Shown here: piece after piece, positions 1 to 6,612 of the stretch
How positions within the stretch are numbered: the stretch's first letter is position 1
How the letters are laid out: each line of letters begins with the position of its first letter
Assembly (NCBI GenBank): GCA_009920595.1
Contig: RFZR01000055.1
Coordinates: 1-8,691, forward strand
Reading direction: 5' to 3'
Length of the DNA stretch: 8,691 nt
DNA from: Alphaproteobacteria bacterium
GTDB lineage: Bacteria > Pseudomonadota > Alphaproteobacteria > Rhizobiales > Beijerinckiaceae
Notes under the pieces: generated by a model
Database searches by the model: none
The model's input: the letters and a program-made list of their open reading frames with translations, nothing else
Told to the model about the DNA's origin: nothing
Made by a program: the position numbers and the translations under genes

Positions 1-822
1 GCGCGCTTCTTTGGAGAGCTTTGTCTTCTTGATGCGATCTTCGAGTTCGCCGAGTTCGTCTTTGCCTTCCTCGTCGCCGAGCTCTTTCTGAATCGCCTTC
101 ATCTGCTCGTTCAAATAATATTCGCGTTGCGTCTTTTCCATCTGACGCTTCACGCGTGAACGAATGCGCTTCTCGACTTGCAACACGGAGATCTCGCTCT
201 CCATGAAGCCGAGTATGCGCTCAAGACGTTTCACAACATCCGTTGTTTCAAGCACGTCTTGCTTGTCGGAAATTTTGACAGCGAGATGCGATGCGACGGT
301 GTCAGCAAGCTTCGCATAATCTTCGATCTGCGTGACAGCGGCGACGACTTCGGGTGAAATCTTCTTGTTGAGTTTCACATAGCCTTCGAATTCGGTGACG
401 ACAGAACGCGCCAAGGCTTCCGCTTCAATCTGACTCGAGATGAGATCAGGCACCGCAATCGCGTCGGCCTGCATGAAGCTTTCACCGGCGATGAAGCTTT
501 CGGCTTTCGCACGGCTCACACCTTCAACCAAAACCTTCACAGTGCCATCAGGCAATTTCAAAAGCTGCAACACCGTTGCAAGCGTGCCGACCGAATGAAT
601 TGCATCAATCGCCGGATCATCATCGCCCGCATTTTTCTGCGTCGCGAGCAAAATGAGTTTCTCAGTCTTGACGACATCTTCAAGCGCTTTGATCGATTTC
701 TCGCGGCCGACAAAAAGCGGCACAATCATATGCGGGAAGACGACGATGTCGCGGAGGGGCAGCACGGGATAGATGGCCCGGCTTCCGGCTTCAACATTCG
801 TACGCGGCTTGGACTGAGGCAT
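1..822 (-). CDS. lon: Lon ATP-dependent protease, N-terminal part (cut by window edge)
   Basis: Lon is a cytoplasmic AAA+ serine protease that degrades misfolded and regulatory proteins. Only the first 274 codons are here; the AAA+ module and the Ser-Lys protease domain lie beyond the left edge. The Lon N-terminal substrate-recognition domain begins with LPLRDIVVFPHM (residues 21-32), followed by LLKLPDGTVKVLVEG and the KLNKKISPEVV segment. The conserved coiled-coil region (EKRIRSRVKRQMEKTQ, then NEQMKAIQKELG at 238-249) follows in order with no gap. The start is ATG at 820-822, preceded by AGAAGGA (832-838) at a normal distance; a short variable stretch before the conserved core is usual in rhizobial Lon. 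The gene follows clpX on the same strand after 203 bp that hold a terminator-like hairpin and a heat-shock type promoter, so it can be transcribed independently of clpX. Identity is from recognised sequence and is essentially certain. Confidence 0.97.
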   Translation of the reverse strand, partial: MPQSKPRTNVEAGSRAIYPVLPLRDIVVFPHMIVPLFVGREKSIKALEDVVKTEKLILLATQKNAGDDDPAIDAIHSVGTLATVLQLLKLPDGTVKVLVEGVSRAKAESFIAGESFMQADAIAVPDLISSQIEAEALARSVVTEFEGYVKLNKKISPEVVAAVTQIEDYAKLADTVASHLAVKISDKQDVLETTDVVKRLERILGFMESEISVLQVEKRIRSRVKRQMEKTQREYYLNEQMKAIQKELGDEEGKDELGELEDRIKKTKLSKEAR

Positions 823-956
823 GATCTTTATGTCCTTCTACTCACGGACCCGGAACCCAGAAGCGGCGAACCGGTGCCCCGCAAAACCATGAAGGCTCTG
901 CGCGCAGTCTCCCCCATGGGACGATTCCCTTCAAATGGGCAAAGACCGACACCCCA

Positions 957-986
957 TAAATGGAGAAGGGCCGCTCCGGTTTCAAG
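957..986 (-). promoter_or_regulatory. Probable RpoH (sigma-32) heat-shock promoter of lon
   Basis: Read on the minus strand, CTTGAAA (980-986) is followed after 14 nt by CTCCATTTA (957-965). This fits the sigma-32 pattern CTTGAAA, N11-16, CCCCATNTA with one mismatch. Transcription would start near 950 and give a leader of roughly 125-130 nt before the lon ATG. Lon is a classic member of the heat-shock regulon, which supports the assignment. The -35 heptamer coincides exactly with the loop of the clpX terminator hairpin. Activity is inferred. Confidence 0.7.
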
Positions 987-998
987 CCGGAACAGCCC
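968..998 (-). terminator. Hairpin downstream of clpX, probable terminator
   Basis: On the minus strand GGGCTGTTCCGG (987-998) pairs with CCGGAGCGGCCC (968-979) over 12 bp, two of them G-U, around a 7-nt loop. It begins 28 nt after the clpX stop codon. The following TTCTCCATTTAT is only moderately T-rich, so termination may be partial. The stem and its position are seen directly; the terminator role is inferred. Confidence 0.55.
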
Positions 999-1025
999 CT
1001 AATCCCCACAGAGCTTGCAGAGCTG

Positions 1026-2291
1026 TTACGCGCTTGAGGCAGTCTCAGCCACTTTATCGGAATAAATATAGAGCGGACGCGCTTTGCCATCGATGACTTC
1101 TGGCCCGATCACAACCTGCTCACAACCGTCAAGGCTTGGCAGATCATACATGGTTTCGAGCAGAATGCCTTCCATGATGGAGCGCAAACCACGCGCACCG
1201 GTCTTGCGTTCGATCGCTTTCTTCGCAATCGCCGACACCGCTTCTTCGGAGAATGTGAGTTCCACATCTTCCATCTCGAACAAGCGTTGATATTGCTTGA
1301 CGAGTGCGTTCTTCGGCTCGGTCAAAATGCGCTTCAATGCGGGTTCATCAAGATCTTCAAGCGTCGCGATCACAGGCAGACGACCGACGAATTCCGGAAT
1401 CAACCCGAATTTCAACAAATCTTCCGGTTCCGTTTCACGGAAGATCGCGCCGGTACGACGATCATCAGGCGATTCCACCTTCGCACCAAAGCCAATCGAT
1501 GTGCCTTTGCCGCGTTGTGAGATGATCTTTTCAAGACCCGCAAAAGCACCACCGCAAATGAAGAGAATATTTGTCGTATCCACTTGCAGGAATTCCTGTT
1601 GCGGATGTTTGCGACCACCCTGCGGCGGAACTGACGCCACAGTGCCTTCCATAATTTTCAAAAGCGCCTGCTGCACACCTTCACCCGACACATCACGTGT
1701 GATCGAGGGATTGTCAGACTTACGGCTGATCTTATCAATTTCGTCGATATAGACGATGCCGCGTTGTGCGCGATCAACATTGTAATCAGACGCCTGCAGC
1801 AATTTCAAAATGATGTTCTCAACATCTTCACCGACATAACCCGCTTCGGTGAGCGTTGTTGCGTCAGCCATCGTGAAAGGCACATCGAGAATGCGTGCGA
1901 GTGTTTGCGCAAGAAGCGTTTTGCCCGAGCCTGTTGGCCCCACCAGCAAGATGTTCGATTTCGCAAGCTCGACGTCATTATGTTTCGTTGCGTGATTCAA
2001 ACGCTTGTAGTGATTGTGAACCGCAACGGAGAGAACCTTTTTCGCGTGTTCTTGACCGATGACATAGTCATCGAGAACTTTGCGGATTTCTTTCGGCGTC
2101 GGCACGCCATCGCGTGATTTCACGAGCGAGGATTTCGACTCCTCGCGAATGATGTCCATGCAGAGCTCAACGCATTCATCGCAAATGAAAACGGTTGGCC
2201 CCGCAATGAGTTTGCGAACCTCATGTTGGCTCTTACCGCAAAAGGAGCAGTAAAGCGTGCTTTTCGAATCCGTGCTGCCAACCTTACTCAT
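1026..2291 (-). CDS. clpX: ClpX, ATP-dependent unfoldase subunit of ClpXP
   Basis: ClpX is the hexameric AAA+ unfoldase that recognises tagged substrates and threads them into ClpP. The 421-aa product has the full family architecture. The zinc-binding domain has Cys15, Cys18, Cys37 and Cys40. Walker A GPTGSGKT is at 118-125, the pore-1 loop GYVG at 151-154, Walker B IVYIDE at 179-184 and the RKH loop at 227-229. The IGF loop that docks onto ClpP is at 266-268, the arginine finger of EFVGRLP at 304, and sensor-2 GARG ends with Arg367/Gly368. The start chosen is ATG at 2289-2291, with GGAG (2301-2304) nine bases upstream. An in-frame TTG at 2312 would add seven residues that the family lacks. 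It lies 219 bp downstream of clpP on the same strand. Length and motifs show an intact gene. Confidence 0.99.
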   Translation of the reverse strand: MSKVGSTDSKSTLYCSFCGKSQHEVRKLIAGPTVFICDECVELCMDIIREESKSSLVKSRDGVPTPKEIRKVLDDYVIGQEHAKKVLSVAVHNHYKRLNHATKHNDVELAKSNILLVGPTGSGKTLLAQTLARILDVPFTMADATTLTEAGYVGEDVENIILKLLQASDYNVDRAQRGIVYIDEIDKISRKSDNPSITRDVSGEGVQQALLKIMEGTVASVPPQGGRKHPQQEFLQVDTTNILFICGGAFAGLEKIISQRGKGTSIGFGAKVESPDDRRTGAIFRETEPEDLLKFGLIPEFVGRLPVIATLEDLDEPALKRILTEPKNALVKQYQRLFEMEDVELTFSEEAVSAIAKKAIERKTGARGLRSIMEGILLETMYDLPSLDGCEQVVIGPEVIDGKARPLYIYSDKVAETASSA

Positions 2292-2510
2292 CGCCGTAAT
2301 CTCCGCACCCAAACCGACCGGCCTAGCTCAAACTGAGCCCTTGAACCCGCAATAGAGAGACCGGACGATCGGACGTCTCCCTATGCAATCACGCCCTTAC
2401 GAATCGAGCAATAGCGCAGGAACCTAAACAAAACCCTTAAATCCCGAGGCTAAGGTTAATTCGGCCCCGACTCTTCGGATCTTGCAACCCCTGGGCCAGA
2501 TAAAAAACCC
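2292..2510 (-). other. clpP-clpX spacer
   Basis: This 219-bp gap carries no gene I can support. It contains a weak inverted repeat (GAGAC at 2357-2361 with GTCTC at 2375-2379) and a 10-bp direct repeat AAAACCCTTA on the plus strand (2430-2439 and 2504-2513, the latter overlapping the clpP stop). I found no convincing terminator for clpP or -35/-10 pair for clpX, so whether clpX is co-transcribed with clpP cannot be settled from the sequence. Confidence 0.5.
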
Positions 2511-3143
2511 TTATTCCTTAATGGGTTCAGGGTCACCCGGACGTTTCTCCATGACTTTGTCGATGATGCCGAATTCCTTGGCACCTTCAGCCGTCATGAA
2601 ATTGTCGCGCTCCAGAGCCTTCTCGATCGTGTCGTAATCCTGACCCGTATGGCTCACATAGATCTCATTCAGGCGCCTTTTGAGACCTTCGACCTCTTTG
2701 GCGTGGATCATGATGTCCGTGACCTGACCCTGATAGCCGCCGGAGGGCTGATGGACCATGATCCGCGCATTCGGAAGCGCAAAACGCATGTCCTTGGCTC
2801 CGGCTGCGAGCAGAAGCGAGCCCATCGAAGCGGCCTGACCGACGCAGAGCGTTGTCACTGGCGGGCGGATGAACTGCATCGTGTCATAGATCGCGAGACC
2901 CGAGGTCACGACGCCACCGGGCGAATTGATGTAAAGCGAGATTTCCTTTTTCGGGTTCTCGGCTTCGAGGAACAGGAGCTGGGCGACCACGAGCGAGGCC
3001 ATATTGTCCTCAACCGGGCCCGTCAGAAACACAATCCGCTCGCGCAAAAGCCGGGAATAGATATCGAATGCCCGCTCACCACGGTTCGATTGCTCGACCA
3101 CCATCGGGACGAGCTGGTTATAGGTATCAATCGGATCGCGCAT
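2511..3143 (-). CDS. clpP: ClpP, proteolytic subunit of ClpXP
   Basis: ClpP forms the double-heptameric serine peptidase barrel that degrades chains delivered by ClpX (or ClpA). The 210-aa product carries the complete catalytic triad: Ser106 in GQAASMGS, His131 in IMVHQPSGG and Asp180 in ALERDNFM. The oxyanion-region motif INSPGG is at 72-77. The N-terminus MRDPIDTYNQLVPMVVEQS is typical of alphaproteobacterial ClpP, with a short propeptide before the mature region. The start ATG (3141-3143) has GAAGG about five bases upstream. Length matches the family and no residue is missing. Upstream are 144 bp to the end of tig, containing the likely tig terminator and a 7-bp inverted repeat; clpX follows on the same strand. 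I did not find a sigma-32 promoter here like the one before lon. Confidence 0.99.
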   Translation of the reverse strand: MRDPIDTYNQLVPMVVEQSNRGERAFDIYSRLLRERIVFLTGPVEDNMASLVVAQLLFLEAENPKKEISLYINSPGGVVTSGLAIYDTMQFIRPPVTTLCVGQAASMGSLLLAAGAKDMRFALPNARIMVHQPSGGYQGQVTDIMIHAKEVEGLKRRLNEIYVSHTGQDYDTIEKALERDNFMTAEGAKEFGIIDKVMEKRPGDPEPIKE

Positions 3144-3180
3144 GGGAGCCTTCGAACATCTAGGGGGAACAGAATGAATA

Positions 3181-3199
3181 CGATCCGTGAATCGGATCG
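3181..3199. repeat. Perfect 7-bp inverted repeat upstream of clpP
   Basis: CGATCCG (3181-3187) and CGGATCG (3193-3199) flank the 5-base TGAAT. The repeat lies 38-56 bp upstream of the clpP start codon, in the promoter or leader zone. It could be an operator half-site pair or a leader hairpin; I do not recognise it as the site of a known regulator. Confidence 0.4.
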
Positions 3200-3227
3200 G
3201 ACGACAAAGATATAAAGACTTCCCCCG

Positions 3228-3255
3228 AAATAAAAAGGGCGAACGCCACGCGCCC
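3228..3255 (-). terminator. Probable rho-independent terminator of tig
   Basis: On the minus strand GGGCG (3251-3255) pairs with CGCCC (3237-3241) around a 9-nt loop and is followed at once by TTTTTATTT (3228-3236). It starts about 33 nt beyond the tig stop codon and lies upstream of clpP. The stem is short but GC-only and the T tract is good. Confidence 0.6.
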
Positions 3256-3287
3256 GCCCCGTTATTCGATTAAAGTGTTGAAAAGAC

Positions 3288-4226
3288 TTAGTCTTTTTTT
3301 GCCTTCGCTTTTGACTTCGAGGACTTCTTTTTGGTGCCTTCCTCGGCGTCATCATCCTTCATAAGCTCGTCGCGCGTGACCGTCTTGTCCGTCACTTTGA
3401 CGCCGGCGAGGATGTGATCGACAACCTTTTCCTCAAAGAGAGGTGCGCGGATTTCCGCGAGAGCCTGCGGATTCTGGCGATAGAAATCCCAGACCATCTT
3501 TTCTTGTCCGGGGAACTGGCGCGCACGATCCATCACGCCGCGCGAGATTTCCTCTTCCGTCACTTCGAGTTTGGCGCCCTCTCCGATTTCGGCGAGTACA
3601 AGACCCAAACGCACGCGACGTTTCGCGATGCCAAGATATTCTTCACGCGCTTCTTCTTCTGTCGTCTCTTCATCAGCAAAAGTTTTGCCGGACGCCTGGA
3701 GATCCTGCATCACTTGCGCCCAAATGCCGTTGAACTCTTGCTCAACAAGTGCTGGCGGCAATTCGAATTCATACTGGCCATCAAGCGCATCAAGCAAAGC
3801 GCGCTTTGTCTTACGACGAGCAATCGATTCATAATCGCGCGCGATGTTTGAACGGATCGCATCTTTCAATTTGCCGAGATCTTCAAAACCAAAATTTTTG
3901 GCGAATTCATCATCAATCTTGGCTTCACCGGGTGCTTCAATTTTCTTGATCACCGTGTTGAAGGTCGCGGCTTTTCCCGCAAGATGCGCGGCTGAATATT
4001 CAGCCGGGAATGTTGCGCTCACAATCACCGTGTCGCCCGAACCAACGCCAATCAATTGATCTTCAAAACCGGGAATAAATTGGCCTGAACCAATAACCAC
4101 CGGAATGTCATTGCCTGTGCCGCCTTCGAAAGGAACACCATCAATCATACCAACGAAATCAATCGTGACACGATCGCCGGATTTTGATTTTTCACCTTCA
4201 GCGCGATCGGCAAAGGGACGCGATTG
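3288..4226 (-). pseudogene. tig: Trigger factor, C-terminal fragment (PPIase and chaperone domains), frameshifted
   Basis: Trigger factor is the ribosome-bound chaperone and FKBP-type prolyl isomerase. In this frame homology begins at QSRPFADRAEGE (codon 4224-4226) and runs to the TAA at 3288, about 312 codons. It includes GDRVTIDFVG and PFEGGT of the FKBP domain, IPGFEDQLIG, FPAEYSAAHLAGK, then the C-terminal chaperone domain (FELPPALVEQEF, RRVRLGLVLAEIGE, PGQEKMVWDFYRQNP) and a Lys-rich tail. The first in-frame ATG (4146-4148) lies inside the FKBP domain and overlaps the TGA of the N-terminal frame as ATGA. Reinitiation there would yield a 286-aa protein lacking part of the isomerase fold. 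I see no clear Shine-Dalgarno for it. The fragment joins the N-terminal piece (4145-4600) in a different frame, with about 28-30 codons absent between them. A functional split gene is possible but less likely than a damaged or misassembled one. Confidence 0.9.
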
Positions 4227-4600
4227 ATTTCGATCTTCGGAAGAATTTCGAGCTGAACCTTGTATTCAAGGCCGCCTTTGCCGCTGATCGCTGCTTCAAC
4301 CGCTTCCTGATTTTCAGGGAACACGATTTTGGGTTCGAGCGCGAGCTTGATTGAATTGTCTTCGACGATCTTACGGGTTGATTCATTGACCAGGTTTTGC
4401 ACCACATCGGCCATCACCTGCCGGCCATAGACGCGGCGCAGATGTTCAACCGGCACTTTACCGGGACGGAAGCCATTGATGCGGACCTTGTCCTTCATCG
4501 TAGCAAGCTCGGTTGTCAGCCTTGAGGCGAGATCTTCCGCCGGGAGCACGACGTTATATTCGCGCTTCAAGCCTTCCGAGAGCGTGTTCGTTACCTGCAT
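4145..4600 (-). pseudogene. tig: Trigger factor, N-terminal fragment (ribosome-binding domain)
   Basis: The 151-codon frame starts with ATG at 4598-4600, the usual MQVT-like trigger factor N-terminus. It contains the complete ribosome-binding domain with the signature GFRPGKVP at residues 43-50, and stays family-like through LEILPKIEI (residues 117-125). From residue 126 on the frame is out of register (NRVPLPIALKV and onward) and ends at the TGA at 4145-4147. By comparison with E. coli Tig, the segment linking the ribosome-binding domain to the isomerase domain (about E. coli residues 118-146) is missing at 4222-4228. The missing length must be 3n+1 nt to give the observed frame change, so about 85 or 88 nt. 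Translated alone, the fragment could still bind the ribosome but would lack chaperone function. Upstream is tRNA-Leu, 57 bp away on the same strand. Confidence 0.9.
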
Positions 4601-4657
4601 GATCTTCTTTTGCCTTCACTCAGATGCCGCGCGAGACTGCACGGAGAACCATGGAAT

Positions 4658-4742
4658 TGGTGCGGGCGGAGGGACTCGAACCCCCACAACTTGCGTCACT
4701 GGAACCTAAACCCAGCGCGTCTACCAGTTCCGCCACGCCCGC
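4658..4742 (-). tRNA. tRNA-Leu (anticodon UAG)
   Basis: An 85-nt tRNA with encoded CCA (4658-4660 complement). The acceptor stem GCGGGCG (4736-4742) pairs perfectly with CGCCCGC (4662-4668). The anticodon arm is CTGGG-TTTAGGT-TCCAG, with TAG at loop positions 3-5, so it reads CUA and probably other CUN leucine codons. The D arm (TGGCGGAACTGGTAGACGC), the long variable arm and the T-loop TTCGAGT are all typical of bacterial leucine tRNAs. It sits between nnr and tig on the same strand. Confidence 0.97.
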
Positions 4743-4806
4743 TCATCCTCTCGAGATCGCGCCGGCGCGCGCCGCGCTCATCCGTCAAGACCCGTCGGGA
4801 CGCGGC

Positions 4807-4812
4807 TCTATA
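4807..4812 (-). promoter_or_regulatory. Possible -10 element of the tRNA-Leu promoter
   Basis: TATAGA on the minus strand is preceded by TGC, giving an extended -10 (TG-N-TATAGA). Transcription from here would start near 4800, about 58 nt before the mature tRNA. No good TTGACA lies at the right distance, so the call is tentative. Confidence 0.3.
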
Positions 4813-4853
4813 GCATGGTCGCGGAAAGACTCCAGTGTAAAAAGGCGGGAAAA

Positions 4854-6347
4854 TCAATCTGAGGTCAAAAGACCTGCAATCACCGCTCGAAGGGCTTGAG
4901 GCAGATCATGCGCCAGAAGACCCGGCCCCACTTTACGGCCAGCTTCGGCGTGGAGCCAGACCCCGGCAGCGGCCGCTTCAAAAGCCTTATGCCCTTGAGC
5001 AAGAAGCCCCCCAATAGCGCCCGCAAGCACATCACCGGATCCGGCCGTTGCCAGCCAAGGGGTACCATTCGTCGAGATAACCGCGCGCCCGTTAGGAGAG
5101 GCCACGACCGTATCTGGTCCTTTCAAAACGACGACGAGACCCAAAAATTCAGCCGCTTTTCGCGCCCGAGACAACCGATCTTTTAAATGAAGAATCTCTT
5201 TTTCATCATTGAAAAGACGTGAGTATTCACCATCATGAGGCGTGATCACCGCTTCATGGGCGCGCGTGGCGTGAATACGCGCCGCAAGCGTAGCCGCCTC
5301 ACCTTCAAAACTCGTGAGCGCATCGGCATCAAGCACCGCTGCCCGACCGGACTCGAGCACCAGATCGACCTGAGACCGCGTGATCACGCCGATCCCTGCC
5401 CCCGGGCCAAGCACCACAGCGTTGCGACGGGGGTCATTAAGCAAGCCTGAAAGCCCCTCGGCACCATCCGCTCGCCGAACCATAATGTCCGTCAGTGCCG
5501 CCGCGTTGACCACCAATGCGTCGGAGGGAGACGCCACCGTCACAAGCCCCGCACCGACCCGCGCGCCCGCCTGCGCCGCAAGGCGCGCCGCCCCGGTACT
5601 CTCAATCCCGCCCGAGACCACAAGCAAATGCCCACGCCTAAACTTGTGCCCCTCTTCCTCCGGGCGAGCCGGAATGCTCGGCCAGACCCAAGGTCCATTG
5701 ACGAAGAGTTTTGGTCCGATCTCGGAAATCGTTGCGTCAGTAATGCCGATGTCTTTCACGACAACCGGACCGCAAAGCCGACGCCCGGGATAAAGGAGAT
5801 GGGCGGGTTTAAGCCGTGCGAAGGTCACAGTCCGTGAAGCTTGAGGGGCAAACCCCAGCACTTGCCCTGAATTGCCTTCAACGCCCGAGGGCACATCGAC
5901 AGCCAGAACCGGAACTCCGGACGCCGCGACTTTTTCGAGGGCGACGCGCGCCTCGCTCTCAATCGGCCGATTAAGCCCCGCGCCAAAAAGCGCATCAATG
6001 ACGAGATCGATGCGATCAAGCGAGATGCCCTTGAGTGGAAGAACGGGGCCTGACCAGCTTTCAGCCGCCAAAGCCGCATCGCCGCGAAGCGCCGTCTGTT
6101 GTCCGAGAAAGCCGACTGAAACCTGATAACCGCGCCCAGAAAGACACCGCGCCGCAACAAACCCATCACCGCCATTATTTCCGGGACCGCAGAGAATGAG
6201 GATCGATGCCCCAGATTTCACCATCTCGCCTGCGCAATCGGCGACCGAACGCCCGGCGCGCTCCATCAAAACAATTCCGGGCGTTCCCCCTGAAATTGTC
6301 AGCTGATCGGCCTTCCCCATCTCTTCAACGGTGAGAATCTCGTTCAT
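4854..6347 (-). CDS. nnr: Bifunctional NAD(P)HX epimerase / ADP-dependent NAD(P)HX dehydratase
   Basis: This enzyme repairs hydrated NADH and NADPH: the N-terminal YjeF domain interconverts the R and S forms of NAD(P)HX, and the C-terminal ribokinase-like domain dehydrates the S form using ADP. The 497-aa product has both halves. The epimerase half shows GPGNNGGDGFVAAR (NNGGDG at 57-62), IDALFGAGLNRPI, AVDVPSGVEG and KPAHLLYPG. The dehydratase half shows RRGHLLVVSGG, VVLGPGAG, VLDADALTSF, VITPHDGEYSRLF, VVLKGPDTVV and the catalytic ATAGSGDVLAG (GSGD at 436-439). The start chosen is ATG at 6345-6347 (MNEILTVEEM), with AAAAGG shortly upstream. An ATG 13 codons earlier (6386) also has an AGGA-like site but adds residues not typical of the family. 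The gene is divergent from glnB and upstream of tRNA-Leu, and unlike its neighbours it shows no gap. I saw no clear terminator after it. Confidence 0.96.
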   Translation of the reverse strand: MNEILTVEEMGKADQLTISGGTPGIVLMERAGRSVADCAGEMVKSGASILILCGPGNNGGDGFVAARCLSGRGYQVSVGFLGQQTALRGDAALAAESWSGPVLPLKGISLDRIDLVIDALFGAGLNRPIESEARVALEKVAASGVPVLAVDVPSGVEGNSGQVLGFAPQASRTVTFARLKPAHLLYPGRRLCGPVVVKDIGITDATISEIGPKLFVNGPWVWPSIPARPEEEGHKFRRGHLLVVSGGIESTGAARLAAQAGARVGAGLVTVASPSDALVVNAAALTDIMVRRADGAEGLSGLLNDPRRNAVVLGPGAGIGVITRSQVDLVLESGRAAVLDADALTSFEGEAATLAARIHATRAHEAVITPHDGEYSRLFNDEKEILHLKDRLSRARKAAEFLGLVVVLKGPDTVVASPNGRAVISTNGTPWLATAGSGDVLAGAIGGLLAQGHKAFEAAAAGVWLHAEAGRKVGPGLLAHDLPQALRAVIAGLLTSD

Positions 6348-6432
6348 CGAAGCCTTTTTGGCCCAAACCGGGCTCGAAAACCGCATTTCTGCATCCTGAC
6401 CCCAATTTCACAAAAGCGGATGCATATTGTAA

Positions 6433-6444
6433 ATGCAATTGCAT
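6433..6444. repeat. 12-bp perfect palindrome, candidate operator
   Basis: ATGCAATTGCAT reads identically on both strands. Partial copies sit at 6420-6425 (ATGCAT) and 6461-6468 (ATGCAATT), suggesting several contacts for one dimeric DNA-binding protein. The regulator is unknown to me. Confidence 0.45.
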
Positions 6445-6500
6445 AAATTTTAGGCAAATAATGCAATTTTCACGATCAAAGTTGCGCAATTCTTAATGGC

Positions 6501-6514
6501 GTCCCCTGAGGGAC
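6501..6514. repeat. Short hairpin-forming inverted repeat upstream of glnB
   Basis: GTCCC (6501-6505) and GGGAC (6510-6514) flank the 4-base CTGA. It lies about 72-86 bp before the glnB start, so it may be in the glnB leader or overlap its promoter. A second weak one, GCCAA (6541-6545) with TTGGC (6550-6554), ends just before the AGGAG. Confidence 0.35.
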
Positions 6515-6555
6515 AATGCTACATCCCGTCCGGATTTCGGGCCAAGTTTTTGGCT

Positions 6556-6612
6556 AGGAGATCTATGTGCACACCGGATGCTTCAGATGAAAAAGATCGA
6601 GGCGATCATTAA
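6556..6612 (+). promoter_or_regulatory. Strong Shine-Dalgarno with overlapping 15-codon upstream ORF
   Basis: AGGAG (6556-6560) stands four bases before an ATG at 6565. That ATG opens a 15-codon frame (MCTPDASDEKDRGDH, stop at 6610-6612) which runs over the glnB start in another frame. The glnB ATG itself (6587) is 26 bases beyond the AGGAG and has only a weak GGA at 6575-6577. Either the small frame is translated and coupled to glnB, or about 22 bp have been displaced or inserted in the glnB leader. Confidence 0.35.

Larger units (their letters stand above)
6348..6586. promoter_or_regulatory. Divergent nnr / glnB control region
   Basis: This 239-bp region separates the divergent nnr and glnB genes and must carry promoters for both. 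Its centre (about 6410-6500) is clearly AT-rich against the GC-rich flanks. It holds ATGCAT at 6420-6425, the perfect 12-bp palindrome ATGCAATTGCAT at 6433-6444, a further ATGCAATT at 6461-6468 and the palindrome TTGCGCAA at 6482-6489. I looked for a sigma-54 promoter (GG-N10-GC) and for NtrC-like TGCACC-N4-GGTGCA on the glnB strand and found neither, so classical nitrogen control is not visible. Confidence 0.6.

Noticed and set aside
595..1002. 135-codon plus-strand open frame over the lon start and spacer
   Set aside because: It covers well-conserved lon codons on the other strand and has no protein family features.
2292..2312. TTG start of clpX at 2312
   Set aside because: It adds seven residues absent from the family; the ATG at 2291 has GGAG at the right distance and begins the conserved sequence.
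2357..2379. Terminator hairpin between clpP and clpX
   Set aside because: Only five outer pairs form, there is no T tract on either strand, and the inner part mismatches.
4764..4773. GC palindrome GGCGCGCGCC before tRNA-Leu as a binding site
   Set aside because: It lies in a long run of alternating G and C where such palindromes arise by chance, and no partner copy was seen.
6348..6386. ATG start of nnr at 6386
   Set aside because: It has a passable AGGA, but the 13 extra residues are not typical and MNEILTVEEM matches the usual beginning of YjeF-family proteins.
6490..6560. Sigma-54 promoter for glnB
   Set aside because: GG dinucleotides at 6498, 6511 and nearby have no GC at the required 10-base spacing.
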